DNA of 38,333 nt from Tannerellaceae bacterium (GCA_031257015.1 JAIRPK010000068.1:1-38333); one strand, 5' to 3'; shown: positions 19,326-28,304, counted from the stretch's first letter. Made by a program: numbers and translations. Notes: generated by a model not told the origin, from the sequence alone.

Positions 19326-19872
19326 CATATTATTATCGCTTCGCACAATTCTCGGCACAGATAAATATCATTGCGAAATACCCAATCATCGCGCAATTGC
19401 TGTTTTTAATCTGTCCTCAAGTCCCGAACCTTAAAATTTTGAGATTCAGCGTACCATTTTTGTATGCCGATGTCACCGTCGGCATAAACTTTCATGTTTG
19501 AGCAGCTCAATACATAAAGCCGAGCAAAAAAGTGATGAATAAAAACGCCGGCTTGTTTTTGGGGGAAAGTCTGCACAAGTGATTATTATGTAAATATTAA
19601 TTCCCCGCACCTTCCAATTTATTCATTTTCTCCAGACAGAAAACTTTCAACATTTTCAACAGTTGCCACAAAGAGAAAAAATCATTCCTCATGCCTTTCA
19701 TCTTGAATATCTCCCCAAATCGAACGAACAGCGAGTTTGCCCAATCACTTTTCGCCCTGAACTTCGTTGAGTTTAGCCTGTTATAATAATATGTTCAGCA
19801 GAAAACAGGCAACGGCAAATAAAAATACTGATAAGAAAGCCTCAATTTATTTTAGCGAAGGATTATTACAAG
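19326..19872. other. Intergenic stretch with one hairpin
   Basis: No gene is visible after the rpoN operon. A perfect 8-bp stem, TATGCCGA at 19463-19470 with TCGGCATA at 19479-19486, has an 8-base loop but no T run on either strand, so it is only a weak terminator candidate. The rest is AT-rich with no further structure until the 42-bp array. Confidence 0.5.
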
Positions 19873-19914
19873 TATATATATCAGATCTGTATCTACATTG
19901 AATATTTGTCTAAG

Positions 19915-20292
19915 ATCAAAACGCTGATACACTTTTACATTATATGTTTGTTGTGCAACAAATACTTCACACACTTTTGCATCGTATAATTTCCATATAA
20001 CAAATACATAATACACTTTTACATGACATATTTGTCGTACAACAAATACTCTATACATTTTTACATGGCATATTTGTTGAACAACAAATAGATCATGCAA
20101 TTTTACATTACACTTTTGTTGTTCAACAAATACGCCATGCACTTTTGCATTACATATTTGCCGCATAACAAATAGTCGATGCAGTTATACATCACATTTT
20201 TGCTTAACAACAAATACATCATGACAATTTACATTAGTAATATATTAATAAACAAATAGCCGATGTAGTTATGTAACAGTAATTTGTTTTAG
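19915..20292. repeat. Array B: nine tandem 42-bp units with two dyads each
   Basis: Copies of AACAAATA recur at 19957, 19999, 20041, 20083, 20125, 20167, 20209 and 20251, every 42 bp without one indel although the units have diverged. A first divergent unit starts at 19915, and a degenerate one may precede it from about 19873. Each unit has two palindromes: TTTGTTG-NN-CAACAAA (for example 20115-20130) and ATGCA-CTTT-TGCAT (20137-20150). Their centres are exactly 21 bp apart. The minus strand reads open as a 14-residue repeat only because 42 divides by 3. The array ends about 500 bp upstream of the susC promoter. Confidence 0.92.
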
Positions 20293-20337
20293 AAGAAATT
20301 ATTGAAACATACTCTCCGCAGGCTTCCCAATCGCTAA

Positions 20338-20429
20338 AATGCTCAACAGATACATACCGCTAGCTGTAAAACCGATACAATGCTCAACCGGCACACACTG
20401 CTGATGGAAAAACCGATATAACCGCTCAA
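20338..20429. repeat. Degenerate 41-bp repeat next to array B
   Basis: The word AATGCTCAAC or a variant recurs at 20338, 20379 and 20420, that is, every 41 bp, and AAACCGATA recurs between copies. A further decayed unit may precede it from about 20297. The sequence differs from array B although the two lie side by side. Confidence 0.6.
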
Positions 20430-20790
20430 AAAAACATTCAACAGATTTTCATTTTGTTACAAATAGCCAACAGACGAGCACCATAAATGTTAAAACAAGT
20501 AGAAACTCATGCTGTCCGGAACGGCAAAGCAACACATCAGCAGATACCACCCAAGACAGGCAACGGCATCGCTACGCATGTATCCAAAAGCCCCGGAAAC
20601 GAAAGACTTTTAGCATTGTAACAATCTGATAATCGGAAAGAAAGGGCGGGAAAAGCATTGTCAGAATAAACGTCCCTTTTTACTGCCAATTTGATGTCCA
20701 TTTTCAAGCTGGATTCCTAAAAGAATATTTATTGCGTAAAATCCTTATTATGAGAAGATATAATGCAGCGAAAATAAATTACACAAATCA

Positions 20791-20819
20791 TTGAAAAGTC
20801 AAAAAAAGCCCTATTTTTG
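20791..20819 (+). promoter_or_regulatory. Promoter of the first susCD operon
   Basis: TTGA (20791-20794), a 17-bp spacer and TATTTTTG (20812-20819) fit the Bacteroidota promoter pattern (-33 TTTG, -7 TAnnTTTG). The leader to the susC ATG would be about 155 nt, long enough for post-transcriptional control. No regulator gene (SusR-like, hybrid two-component or ECF sigma/anti-sigma) is adjacent. Confidence 0.65.
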
Positions 20820-20983
20820 CGCAAAGTAAAGGGACAAATAAACTGCCAAGCCCTTGCAAAATGTTAAATCATTAAACTGTTAGCCTATGTAGAATGAGTT
20901 CTTTGTTTTAGTGAATGTAGAACGGAAGAGGAAACTCATCCGGTTTTTTGTTAAACCTGTTATAAAAATTAAACGTAAAAAGT

Positions 20984-23900
20984 ATGAGAAAATCTTTTTT
21001 ATCAAACAAACAAAAGCCAAAAGAATGGAGATGCTTAGCACTGATTGCATCTCTGATGCTTAGTACCGCTATGGTCTTCGCGCAGAACCTGAACATCACA
21101 GGAAAAGTGACGGACACAAGCGGCGAGCCGTTGATTGGCGTCAACGTCCTCGTTAAAGGAACAACCAATGGAACTATTACAGACTTCGACGGGAAGTACG
21201 CCCTGCAACAAGTTGGAAGCCAGGCCACCCTCGTATTCTCGTATGTCGGCTACATTTCACAGGAAGTAGCCGTAAACAATCAACGCACAGTCGATGTTCA
21301 ACTAAGAGACGACATGCAGAAGCTTGAAGAAGTCGTAGTCGTAGGCTACGGCACGCAGCAGAAGCGTGACATCACCGGTTCGGTAGCCGTCGTTGACGCT
21401 AAGGAGCTTCTGAAATCCACCGGATCATCATCCATGCAACAGTTGCAGGGAAAAGCAGCCGGTGTTTATATCGGAACATCCGGTGCGCCAGGCTCGCAAA
21501 CAATGGTACGAATCCGCGGCGTGAACACGGTAAATGACAACGGTCCGCTATACGTTATCGACGGAGTATCGACCCGCAATCAAGATCTGAGCAGTTTAAA
21601 CCCCAACGACATTGAGAGTATGCAGGTATTGAAGGATGCCTCCTCCGCCGCAATCTATGGCGCCCAAGCTGCAAACGGTGTAATCCTAATCACGACGAAG
21701 AAAGGAAGTAAAACGGGCCAGCCGACGCTCACCTACGACGGTTATTATACTCTTCAAAAGACCGGCAAACGCTACGATCTTCTTAACTCACAAGAACGTC
21801 TTCAACTTGAATGGGAATCGCAGAAGAATCGCCTCCAACTGACCGGCGCCGGCGGCCTGCCGTACAATCTCCAGTTCGGCAGCACTGCTGATGGCTTCGT
21901 CATCCCGAATTATATGACTTCATCCGGCGCGGGAGGCTCACAGAACATCAATCCGAACGATTACAGCTATCCGGACAACGTGATGGTTAAGTTTTCGGAC
22001 ACCGACTGGTGGGAAGAAATCGACCGCATAGCCCCGATTCAAAGTCATCAAGTAAGCCTGAGTGGAGGCACAGACAAAGGACAGTATAACATGAGCATAA
22101 ATTATTTCGACCAGCAGGGAACTCAAATATATACCTACTACAAGAAATACACGGCACGCGCGAACTCGTCCTACAACATCCGCCCATGGCTTCGCTTCGG
22201 CGAGAACCTGTCTTACACATGGTCGAAAGATCTCGGTCGTTCTCCACAGGGGGCTGAAGACACCCCGTATTCATGGACATATCGCGCTACACCATGGGTT
22301 CCAGTATATGATATTCAGGGGAACTTCGCAGGTTCAAAGATTGGCGGCACAGGAAACTGGCAAAACCCTGTCGCGCTTCTTACCCGTAACAAGGATAATT
22401 ATTGGTCGAACAGTCGGATATTCGGTAACCTCTGGGGCGAACTCGACCTGATGAAAGGTTTGAGTTTCCGTACCTCATTCGGTATAGACTATACGAATAA
22501 CTATTCCTATCGCATGTCGAAGATGAACCTTGAATTTTCCGAATCCGCAAAAACCAACGATTTAGAAGAAGTCGCCGGATTTAATTTTCGCTGGGTATGG
22601 TCGAATACTCTAACGTACAATACGACCATCAACAATATCCACAAGTTGAACATCATCATCGGAACAGAGGCAATCCGTGACGGACTAGGGCGCTCAATGA
22701 CCGGTCGTCGTTTCGGCTATCTCTATGAAGATAATGTTAACACATGGACGTTAACAATGGGCGAGAACAATGCGCAAAGAACAATTACATCGGATTATAA
22801 GGGAGAGTTTGCGCTGTTTGGAATCTTCGGTCGCGCCGATTATTCCTTCCTTGACAAATACCTTGTAACCGGAATTATCCGTCGCGACGGCGTATCCAGG
22901 TTTGCCCCCTCGCACCGTTATGGAACATTCCCGTCACTGTCACTGGGCTGGCGCCTTTCGGAAGAAAGCTTCATGGCATCAACACGCAGCTGGCTGGACG
23001 ATTTGAAAGTACGCATCGGATACGGACAGGCCGGAAACTCAGAAGTCCCACGTAAAACCAACTTCGCCTACGAATACACAACAGCAGCAGACCGTACCAA
23101 CTACGACTTTGCTGGTGGCAACACAAGCGGCTCCTTAGGCTACCGCCTGCAACGCTTCGGCAATGAGGATACCAAATGGGAATATATCGAGAACATCAAC
23201 GTCGCCCTTGACGGCAGTATCCTGAACGGCAAGTTCGGCGCAACACTGGAATATTATAGCAAGACGACACGAGACATGCTCGTCGGCGCTGCATATTCCT
23301 CTCTCGCCGGCGAATCGGACAAACCATACATAAACTTCGGCGACGTGCGCAATACAGGTTTTGAAGCGACCCTCAACTATCGCGACTCAAAAGGCGACTG
23401 GTCATGGGAAGCCAATCTGAACCTGACACACTACAAGAACGAAGTTCTCAAGCTGGCCGAAGCAGACGACTATACCATGTGGGAAAACGGCACACGCCTT
23501 GATGGTCAACCGGCAACCCGAACAACAAAAGGTCATCCAATCTCCGAGTTCTACGGCTACCGTGTAAATGGATTCTATGAAAATGCAGCAGATGTACTCG
23601 CCCTTCAGCCTCTCGGCCAAAAGCTATCCGCTGAAGAAGCCAAGGCATGGGTCGGTCGCTTCAAGTTTGCCGACATTAATGGTAATGGAGTGTTGGATGT
23701 TGATGACCGCGAAGTTCTGGGTTCGCCGCACCCCGACTTAATCGCCGGATTAAACATGAGCGTTGCCTACAAGCACTTTGACTTCTCAATGTTCTGGTAC
23801 TCCACGATTGGTAATGAGATGATGAACAATACAGTCTCCTTCACTGACTTCAACCTATTCAACGGAAACCGTTCCAAACGTATGTTATACGAATCATGGA

Positions 23901-24256
23901 AGATTGGCGCCGACAACAGCAAGGCAGTCCTTCCGCTACTGAACGACGGAGACACATATTCACGCAGCTTCATGAGTTCTTATTATGTTGAAGACGCATC
24001 CTTCCTGCGCATGAAGAACATCATGGTCGGATATACCTTCCCAAAAGCACTGCTCCGCAAGGCAACCATACAAAACCTCCGCATCTATCTTCAGGCCGAA
24101 AATACGCTCACATTTACGAAATATTCCGGACTTGATCCCGAATTTACCAACGCAAACGTAAGTGACGGCGACGGCTCTGACCGTAAACGAGGACTCGATA
24201 TGGGCGGCTGGCCGAACGTCATGCGCTTCACCTTCGGACTGAATTTTGTATTCTAA
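20984..24256 (+). CDS. SusC/RagA-family TonB-dependent outer-membrane transporter
   Basis: A 1090-residue outer-membrane receptor. Signal peptide 1-33 ends in VFAQ. A carboxypeptidase-regulatory-like domain follows (about 37-110, NITGKVTDTSGEPLIGVNV), then a TonB-box-like EEVVVVGYG (115-123), the plug domain with VRIRGVNTVNDNGPLYVIDGV, and the SusC signature AAIYGAQAANGVILITTKK (222-240). The remainder is the 22-strand barrel, ending in an aromatic F as expected. With the SusD lipoprotein downstream it should import a large glycan or peptide across the outer membrane using TonB energy. There are no hydrolases in the operon, so the ligand cannot be inferred. Confidence 0.95.
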   Translation: MRKSFLSNKQKPKEWRCLALIASLMLSTAMVFAQNLNITGKVTDTSGEPLIGVNVLVKGTTNGTITDFDGKYALQQVGSQATLVFSYVGYISQEVAVNNQRTVDVQLRDDMQKLEEVVVVGYGTQQKRDITGSVAVVDAKELLKSTGSSSMQQLQGKAAGVYIGTSGAPGSQTMVRIRGVNTVNDNGPLYVIDGVSTRNQDLSSLNPNDIESMQVLKDASSAAIYGAQAANGVILITTKKGSKTGQPTLTYDGYYTLQKTGKRYDLLNSQERLQLEWESQKNRLQLTGAGGLPYNLQFGSTADGFVIPNYMTSSGAGGSQNINPNDYSYPDNVMVKFSDTDWWEEIDRIAPIQSHQVSLSGGTDKGQYNMSINYFDQQGTQIYTYYKKYTARANSSYNIRPWLRFGENLSYTWSKDLGRSPQGAEDTPYSWTYRATPWVPVYDIQGNFAGSKIGGTGNWQNPVALLTRNKDNYWSNSRIFGNLWGELDLMKGLSFRTSFGIDYTNNYSYRMSKMNLEFSESAKTNDLEEVAGFNFRWVWSNTLTYNTTINNIHKLNIIIGTEAIRDGLGRSMTGRRFGYLYEDNVNTWTLTMGENNAQRTITSDYKGEFALFGIFGRADYSFLDKYLVTGIIRRDGVSRFAPSHRYGTFPSLSLGWRLSEESFMASTRSWLDDLKVRIGYGQAGNSEVPRKTNFAYEYTTAADRTNYDFAGGNTSGSLGYRLQRFGNEDTKWEYIENINVALDGSILNGKFGATLEYYSKTTRDMLVGAAYSSLAGESDKPYINFGDVRNTGFEATLNYRDSKGDWSWEANLNLTHYKNEVLKLAEADDYTMWENGTRLDGQPATRTTKGHPISEFYGYRVNGFYENAADVLALQPLGQKLSAEEAKAWVGRFKFADINGNGVLDVDDREVLGSPHPDLIAGLNMSVAYKHFDFSMFWYSTIGNEMMNNTVSFTDFNLFNGNRSKRMLYESWKIGADNSKAVLPLLNDGDTYSRSFMSSYYVEDASFLRMKNIMVGYTFPKALLRKATIQNLRIYLQAENTLTFTKYSGLDPEFTNANVSDGDGSDRKRGLDMGGWPNVMRFTFGLNFVF

Positions 24257-24283
24257 AACATTAACAACTAAATGTATCTTATC

Positions 24284-26038
24284 ATGAAGAATAAATATAT
24301 GAAGGCGATTATCAGCGCCACTACATTATTATTCATCGCAACTTCCTGCGGCGAAGACTTTCTGTACAAAGCTCCACAAGGCAGCATCGACGACGCAGCC
24401 CTGGCCAACGAACAAGGCGTAGATCTTCTCGTTACAAACGCATATGCCAACCTTAGCGAAAACGGCTGGGGCGCAAGCGTATTCAACTGGGCTTTGGGCG
24501 GTATTTACGGCGGCGATGCCAATAAAGGCTCTGATGCAGGCGACCAGTCCGTGCTCAACAGTTTGGAAACGTATGCTCTTTTGACGACCAACTCTTACGT
24601 AAGCGAAAAGTGGGACTGGATATACAAAGGTTCAAAGCGCGTAGCGATGGCGTTCAAAGCCCTGAACAACACAACAGATATAGACCCCGCCATAGCTACC
24701 TCAAGGAAAGGAGAACTCCATTTCTTGCGTGCTATGTTCTACTACGAAGGCCTGAAAGTCTTCGGCCCTTACATTCCCTATATCGACGAGAGCCATCAGG
24801 AGAATGACCCGAAAGTGCATAACGACAAAGACATCTACAACGATGTTCTGGCCGACGCGGACAAAGCTATTGCCAACCTCCCCAACACGCAGTCAGAGCC
24901 AGGGCGCGTCAATGCCTATGCTGCAAAAATGCTCAAAGCGAAAATTCTCCTGCAAAAAGGCGACTATGCAGCAGCAAAGCCCATCATCAAAGATGTCCTG
25001 GACAATGGCGTAACCTCCTTCGGTAAAAAATACGGACTTGCCGACGACATGAGCGCCAACTGGGATTCCTTCCGCGACAATACCAGTCCCGAATCAATCT
25101 GGGAAATCCAATTCTCCGCCGACGGGCCAAACGATAATGGAAACGCCGGAATGTCACTGTGCTATCCTCATAACACCGGCCCCGGAGGATGCTGCGGCTT
25201 CTACCAGCCATCCTTCGAGCTGGCCAATTCATTTAAAGTAAACGAAGACGGTCTGCCATACCTCAACGGCGAATACCGCTCCGGCGAAAGCGTCTCTTAC
25301 AATGCCTCAACAAACGGGACAGAAATCGTAAGCAACACCACTATTGCCGTTGATCCCCGCCTCGACTTCTCCATCGGGCGCATCGGTATTCCCTACAAGG
25401 ACCACGGCCTCGCAGACCAGGGATGGATACGCGACGCCAACAACGGAGGCTTCTTCATTCCCAAGAAGCATGTTTACAGCAAAGCTGAAGCTGATGCAGG
25501 GCTTGGACGTTCGGGAATGTACGCAGGCTGGGCGCCCGGCTCGGCCATGAACATTCAATACCTCAGTGTCCGTGACGCCATGCTCCTCTACGCCGAATGT
25601 CTGGCAAATGACGGGGAACTGGCCCCTGCCATGGATCTCGTCAACAAAATCCGCACACGTGCAGGCAACGAAGTAAACATCATAAAGAATGAAGACGGAA
25701 CCCCGGCATCGAACTACAAAGTCTCGACATATTCCGCAGCCCATTCCGCATTTACTGACAAAGCCACCTGCATTAAAGCCATCCGCATGGAACGCAAGCT
25801 CGAACTCGCCATGGAAGGTGTTCGCTTCTTCGACCTCAATCGCTGGGGCGGCGAATACATGGCAAAAGAACTCGGCGACTATGTTGATTACGAAAAGAAG
25901 TATATCAGCAAATTTGCCGGAGCCGCTCATCTGGCCGCCAACAAAACCATGTTCCCTATCCCGCAAACGCAAATCCAAACCATGGGTAACGACGAAAGCG
26001 GTCAACCTTTCCTAGTGCAGCCTGCACCATGGAAATAG
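24284..26038 (+). CDS. SusD/RagB-family surface lipoprotein
   Basis: A 584-residue SusD-like lipoprotein. Signal peptide with lipobox IATSC (Cys22), then the family opening CGEDFLYKAPQGSIDD, TPR-like helices, and the characteristic C-terminal segment KAIRMERKLELAMEGVRFFD with LNRWGG. It caps the SusC barrel and binds ligand at the cell surface. An ATG 12 bp upstream (24272) is an alternative start. I prefer 24284 because it gives a normal MKNKYMK signal sequence. It starts 27 bp after susC and a terminator-like hairpin follows. Confidence 0.94.
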   Translation: MKNKYMKAIISATTLLFIATSCGEDFLYKAPQGSIDDAALANEQGVDLLVTNAYANLSENGWGASVFNWALGGIYGGDANKGSDAGDQSVLNSLETYALLTTNSYVSEKWDWIYKGSKRVAMAFKALNNTTDIDPAIATSRKGELHFLRAMFYYEGLKVFGPYIPYIDESHQENDPKVHNDKDIYNDVLADADKAIANLPNTQSEPGRVNAYAAKMLKAKILLQKGDYAAAKPIIKDVLDNGVTSFGKKYGLADDMSANWDSFRDNTSPESIWEIQFSADGPNDNGNAGMSLCYPHNTGPGGCCGFYQPSFELANSFKVNEDGLPYLNGEYRSGESVSYNASTNGTEIVSNTTIAVDPRLDFSIGRIGIPYKDHGLADQGWIRDANNGGFFIPKKHVYSKAEADAGLGRSGMYAGWAPGSAMNIQYLSVRDAMLLYAECLANDGELAPAMDLVNKIRTRAGNEVNIIKNEDGTPASNYKVSTYSAAHSAFTDKATCIKAIRMERKLELAMEGVRFFDLNRWGGEYMAKELGDYVDYEKKYISKFAGAAHLAANKTMFPIPQTQIQTMGNDESGQPFLVQPAPWK

Positions 26039-26169
26039 GGGAGTTCTAAAAAAAGACTTATCTTCGCCATGCTCCGTTGGAAGAATCCCATTCACAAGGC
26101 CTCCAACAACGGCACAAACCTCGGAAAAACTATTTTAGAAGTCCCATAAATTAACAAACACAGGAACCA

Positions 26170-26205
26170 AAGAGCGGGCCACTTCACCGAGAGCTGCCCG
26201 CTCTT
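26170..26205 (+). terminator. Putative terminator of the susCD operon
   Basis: A 10-bp perfect stem, AAGAGCGGGC (26170-26179) with GCCCGCTCTT (26196-26205), has a 16-base loop and is followed by CCTTTAAATT. The stem is strong but the T tract is short. It lies between susD and the small lipoprotein gene. Confidence 0.6.
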
Positions 26206-26224
26206 CCTTTAAATTCATCTCAAA

Positions 26225-26701
26225 ATGAAAACTCTTTTAATTAGCATGTTCGCCTTCTTTCTCCTCCTTCTCAGCGGATGCACAAGCCCATTCTCCATCT
26301 CCTTCACAATGGAAAGCATCGGCAACTATCGCGCCGGCATCACCATTGACCGCAACAAAAACTACTCCATTCGCCGGCAGAACATCTACCTCGACCGCCA
26401 GTCCGGCGTCGAAAACATCAGTACCGCCCAAGGCAAAATATCAGATAAAGACTATACCGCTCTGAAGGAACTAATCGTCCAAAGCCGTCTATTCTCCATG
26501 AACGACGCCTACGGTTTTGACGAAACCAAAGACCATAGCAACACCTCTGCCCTCGAAAATATCCTTTATCAAATAACTTACTCCAACGGTCGCCGCAGTA
26601 AAAGCATCACCATACGCCCAAACTCCGGCAACGCCTACCCACAGAAATTCCCGGAACTCATCAGCTTCCTCTCCAGATATATCTCTGAGCATATAAAATA
26701 A
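26225..26701 (+). CDS. Small lipoprotein of unknown function
   Basis: A 158-residue lipoprotein with a clear signal peptide and lipobox LSGC (Cys19). The mature part has KISDKDYTALKELIVQSRLF and YQITYSNGRRSKSITIRPNS, suggesting a small alpha/beta domain similar to lipoproteins of the DUF6438 type, but I do not recognise it firmly. It lies 186 bp after susD and beyond a hairpin, so it may be read through or separately transcribed. The GC content is similar to the susCD genes. The AT-rich island begins just downstream. Confidence 0.65.
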   Translation: MKTLLISMFAFFLLLLSGCTSPFSISFTMESIGNYRAGITIDRNKNYSIRRQNIYLDRQSGVENISTAQGKISDKDYTALKELIVQSRLFSMNDAYGFDETKDHSNTSALENILYQITYSNGRRSKSITIRPNSGNAYPQKFPELISFLSRYISEHIK

Positions 26702-26846
26702 GTTTCCCTCTTTCAATTTTCAGGCCCCAAGCATATCCAGTGCTCCGCGGAAATTCACGAAACATACCCACGAAAGTTGGAATTTAATAAAGTTATGCTC
26801 TTGAACATTTTATAACTTATTCGCGCTTATTTTTCTGAATATAATT

Positions 26847-26854
26847 TATCTTTG
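26847..26854 (+). promoter_or_regulatory. -7 element upstream of the decayed XRE gene
   Basis: TATCTTTG matches TAnnTTTG and lies 23 bp before the ATG at 26878. The -33 box is not clear. It may now serve as the promoter for the intact XRE gene downstream. Confidence 0.45.
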
Positions 26855-26877
26855 TAAAAAATTAATACTAAGTATAA

Positions 26878-27103
26878 ATGAGAAACACCAACAAGATGAA
26901 CATAAAAAAATTATTAGCTCTAAGAGGAAAACACTCTCAAGCAGAAATTGTAGACGCCATTGATATACAACAAGCCACATACAATAAATGGAAGACCGAC
27001 TAAGTGAGTCAAGTCTTAAAAATATACTAAACTGGCAAAAATTTTCAGAACCACTGTCGATGAACTAATAAACAATGAAAAGACTATTTTACAAACAACA
27101 TAA
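26878..27103 (+). pseudogene. Frameshifted XRE-family helix-turn-helix regulator
   Basis: From the ATG at 26878 (or 26896) the frame reads MNIKKLLALRGKHSQAEIVD, AIDIQQATYNKWKTD and then a stop at 27001. Beyond it, homology to the next gene continues in other frames: SESSLKNIL (about 27005-27030) and then LAKIFRTTVDELINN ending at 27103. These match, in order, the DNA-binding and C-terminal parts of the intact regulator at 27199-27480. Two small indels have destroyed the gene. It appears to be a decayed tandem paralogue. Confidence 0.75.
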
Positions 27104-27198
27104 TCACCAGCAAAAATAAGAGCATAACCAATAGAAGTCCGAACATCACTGTCCAGTTGCAAAAGATGTTCTGGAACAAACAATCAAATTTAAATCAC

Positions 27199-27480
27199 AT
27201 GAAAGACATTTCAAAAATTCTAATTCAATTAAGAGGAAAACGCACCCAAACAGAAGTCGCAACGGCTATTGGAGTAACTCAACCGGCATACTGCAAGTGG
27301 GAGAAAGGTGATAGCAAGCCTAGAAGCGATAATTTTCAGAGATTAGCAGGATACTACAAGATTAGTCTTGATGGATTGATGAATGGGCAAATCATTCAGC
27401 TGAGCAATTCTACCAATCAACAATCGTTGGATAAGCTATCTAAAGAAGAGTTGTTCGAAGAGCTACGCAGACGATTATAA
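27199..27480 (+). CDS. XRE/Cro-type helix-turn-helix transcriptional regulator
   Basis: A 93-residue DNA-binding protein. The helix-turn-helix is TQTEVATAIGVTQPAYCKWE (about 18-37), typical of XRE/Cro repressors, followed by LAGYYKISLDGLMNG and an acidic C-terminal helix, SKEELFEELRRRL. The ATG at 27199 begins with MKDISK in line with its decayed neighbour. An in-frame ATG at 27157 would add 14 residues with no homology. Such regulators often control the locus they sit beside. Here they may control the NVEALA cassette, which starts 157 bp downstream, but no operator was identified. Confidence 0.85.
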   Translation: MKDISKILIQLRGKRTQTEVATAIGVTQPAYCKWEKGDSKPRSDNFQRLAGYYKISLDGLMNGQIIQLSNSTNQQSLDKLSKEELFEELRRRL

Positions 27481-27520
27481 CTAAAGTTATAAATTTTATA
27501 ACCAAAGTATGCACATCGCA

Positions 27521-27601
27521 ATGAAATCAGTTTTATTTTTGCCATTGTTAATCTACTGAACAACATCTAGCGCACAGAAAATTGGGAAGAAGAGGAACTA
27601 A
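27521..27601 (+). pseudogene. Remnant of a secreted protein's signal peptide
   Basis: The frame reads MKSVLFLPLLIY, a stop (27557-27559), then TTSSAQKIGKKRN and another stop at 27601. A basic-hydrophobic start followed by SSAQK is a normal Bacteroidota signal peptide with an AQ cleavage site, broken by one nonsense codon and cut short. This suggests deletion of a former exported gene. The evidence is short, so confidence is limited. Confidence 0.4.
27534..27541 (+). promoter_or_regulatory. Possible -7 element upstream of the NVEALA cassette
   Basis: TATTTTTG matches TAnnTTTG and lies 97 bp before the thioredoxin-like lipoprotein start. It overlaps the signal-peptide remnant, where leucine/phenylalanine codons would produce such a sequence by chance. 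No -33 box is clear. Confidence 0.25.
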
Positions 27602-27637
27602 GAATAATAAACAAAAAATATCGCATAAAAAAAGAAA

Positions 27638-28208
27638 ATGAGAATCGCAGTTAATACTATAATGTTCACATTATTAACTTTATATTCCTGTAATGACAGG
27701 GAAAATAAACAAAATATCACTCGCCTTGTCAATGAGTGGAATGGTAAAGAGATAGTCTTTTCCGAACATCCGGTCTTTACCCGCTTTACCAAAGACGATA
27801 CCGAATATAGATACTGTTGATTGCCTTACATCTTTGAAGTCAGAGTATAAGGTTTTAATATATGTGGATTCAACAGGTTGTACCGCTTGTAAGCTAAAAC
27901 TTCAGATATGGAAAGAATTTATCACGCAAGTGGATTCAGTCACAGATAAGCAAACTCCCTTCCTTTTCTTCATCCATTCAAAAGATTTGGCAGAACTTCG
28001 CTATATATTTTTGACGGAATGGTTTGATTATCCTGTATGTGTAGATACCGGCGATGAGCTAAACAGATTAAATAAATTTCCACAGGACGAGGCTTTTCAT
28101 GTCTTCCTTTTAAATAAGGAGAATAAAGTCACTATAATTGGGAATCCGATACAAAGCAGTAAAGTGCGGGAGTTATATCTAAGTCAAATTAAAAAGGAGG
28201 TGAGCTAA
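27638..28208 (+). pseudogene. Thioredoxin-like lipoprotein split by a frameshift
   Basis: The first part (27638-27820) is a lipoprotein start with lipobox LYSC, then NITRLVNEWNGKEIVFSEHP and TRFTKDDTEY. It reaches a stop at 27818-27820. The second frame continues DTVDCLTSLKSEYKVLIYVD, STGCTACKLKLQIWKEF, with a thioredoxin-like CxxC (GCTACK) and ends at 28208. Skipping one base near 27809 joins the two into one protein of about 189 residues, matching the family pattern of a lipid-anchored thioredoxin-fold protein that often accompanies NVEALA genes as far as I recall. Without a frameshift the second part has only a TTG start at 27834. It could be a true pseudogene or a sequencing error. Confidence 0.7.
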
Positions 28209-28250
28209 AAAACTATTTAGAAAAGTGCAACATGGTTAAGATAAAAAACT

Positions 28251-28274
28251 GTTCCAATCCTGTAAGGAAGGAAC
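28251..28274 (+). promoter_or_regulatory. Hairpin in the NVEALA-1 leader
   Basis: GTTCC (28251-28255) pairs with GGAAC (28270-28274) and TCCT (28258-28261) with AGGA (28265-28268), leaving a three-base loop and a small internal bulge. It lies 30 bp before the NVEALA-1 ATG and 42 bp after the previous stop. It has no T run, so it is more likely an mRNA processing or stability element than a terminator. Confidence 0.4.
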
Positions 28275-28304
28275 GAAATATTAAATCATATAATTTTTTC
28301 AACA

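Noticed and set aside
19852..20166. Minus-strand 104-residue frame with 14-residue repeats
   Set aside because: It is a by-product of the 42-bp array. It lacks a signal, a start site and any known domain.
19880..20280. CRISPR array
   Set aside because: There are no constant direct repeats separated by unique spacers. The whole unit is repeated and diverged, and no cas genes are nearby.
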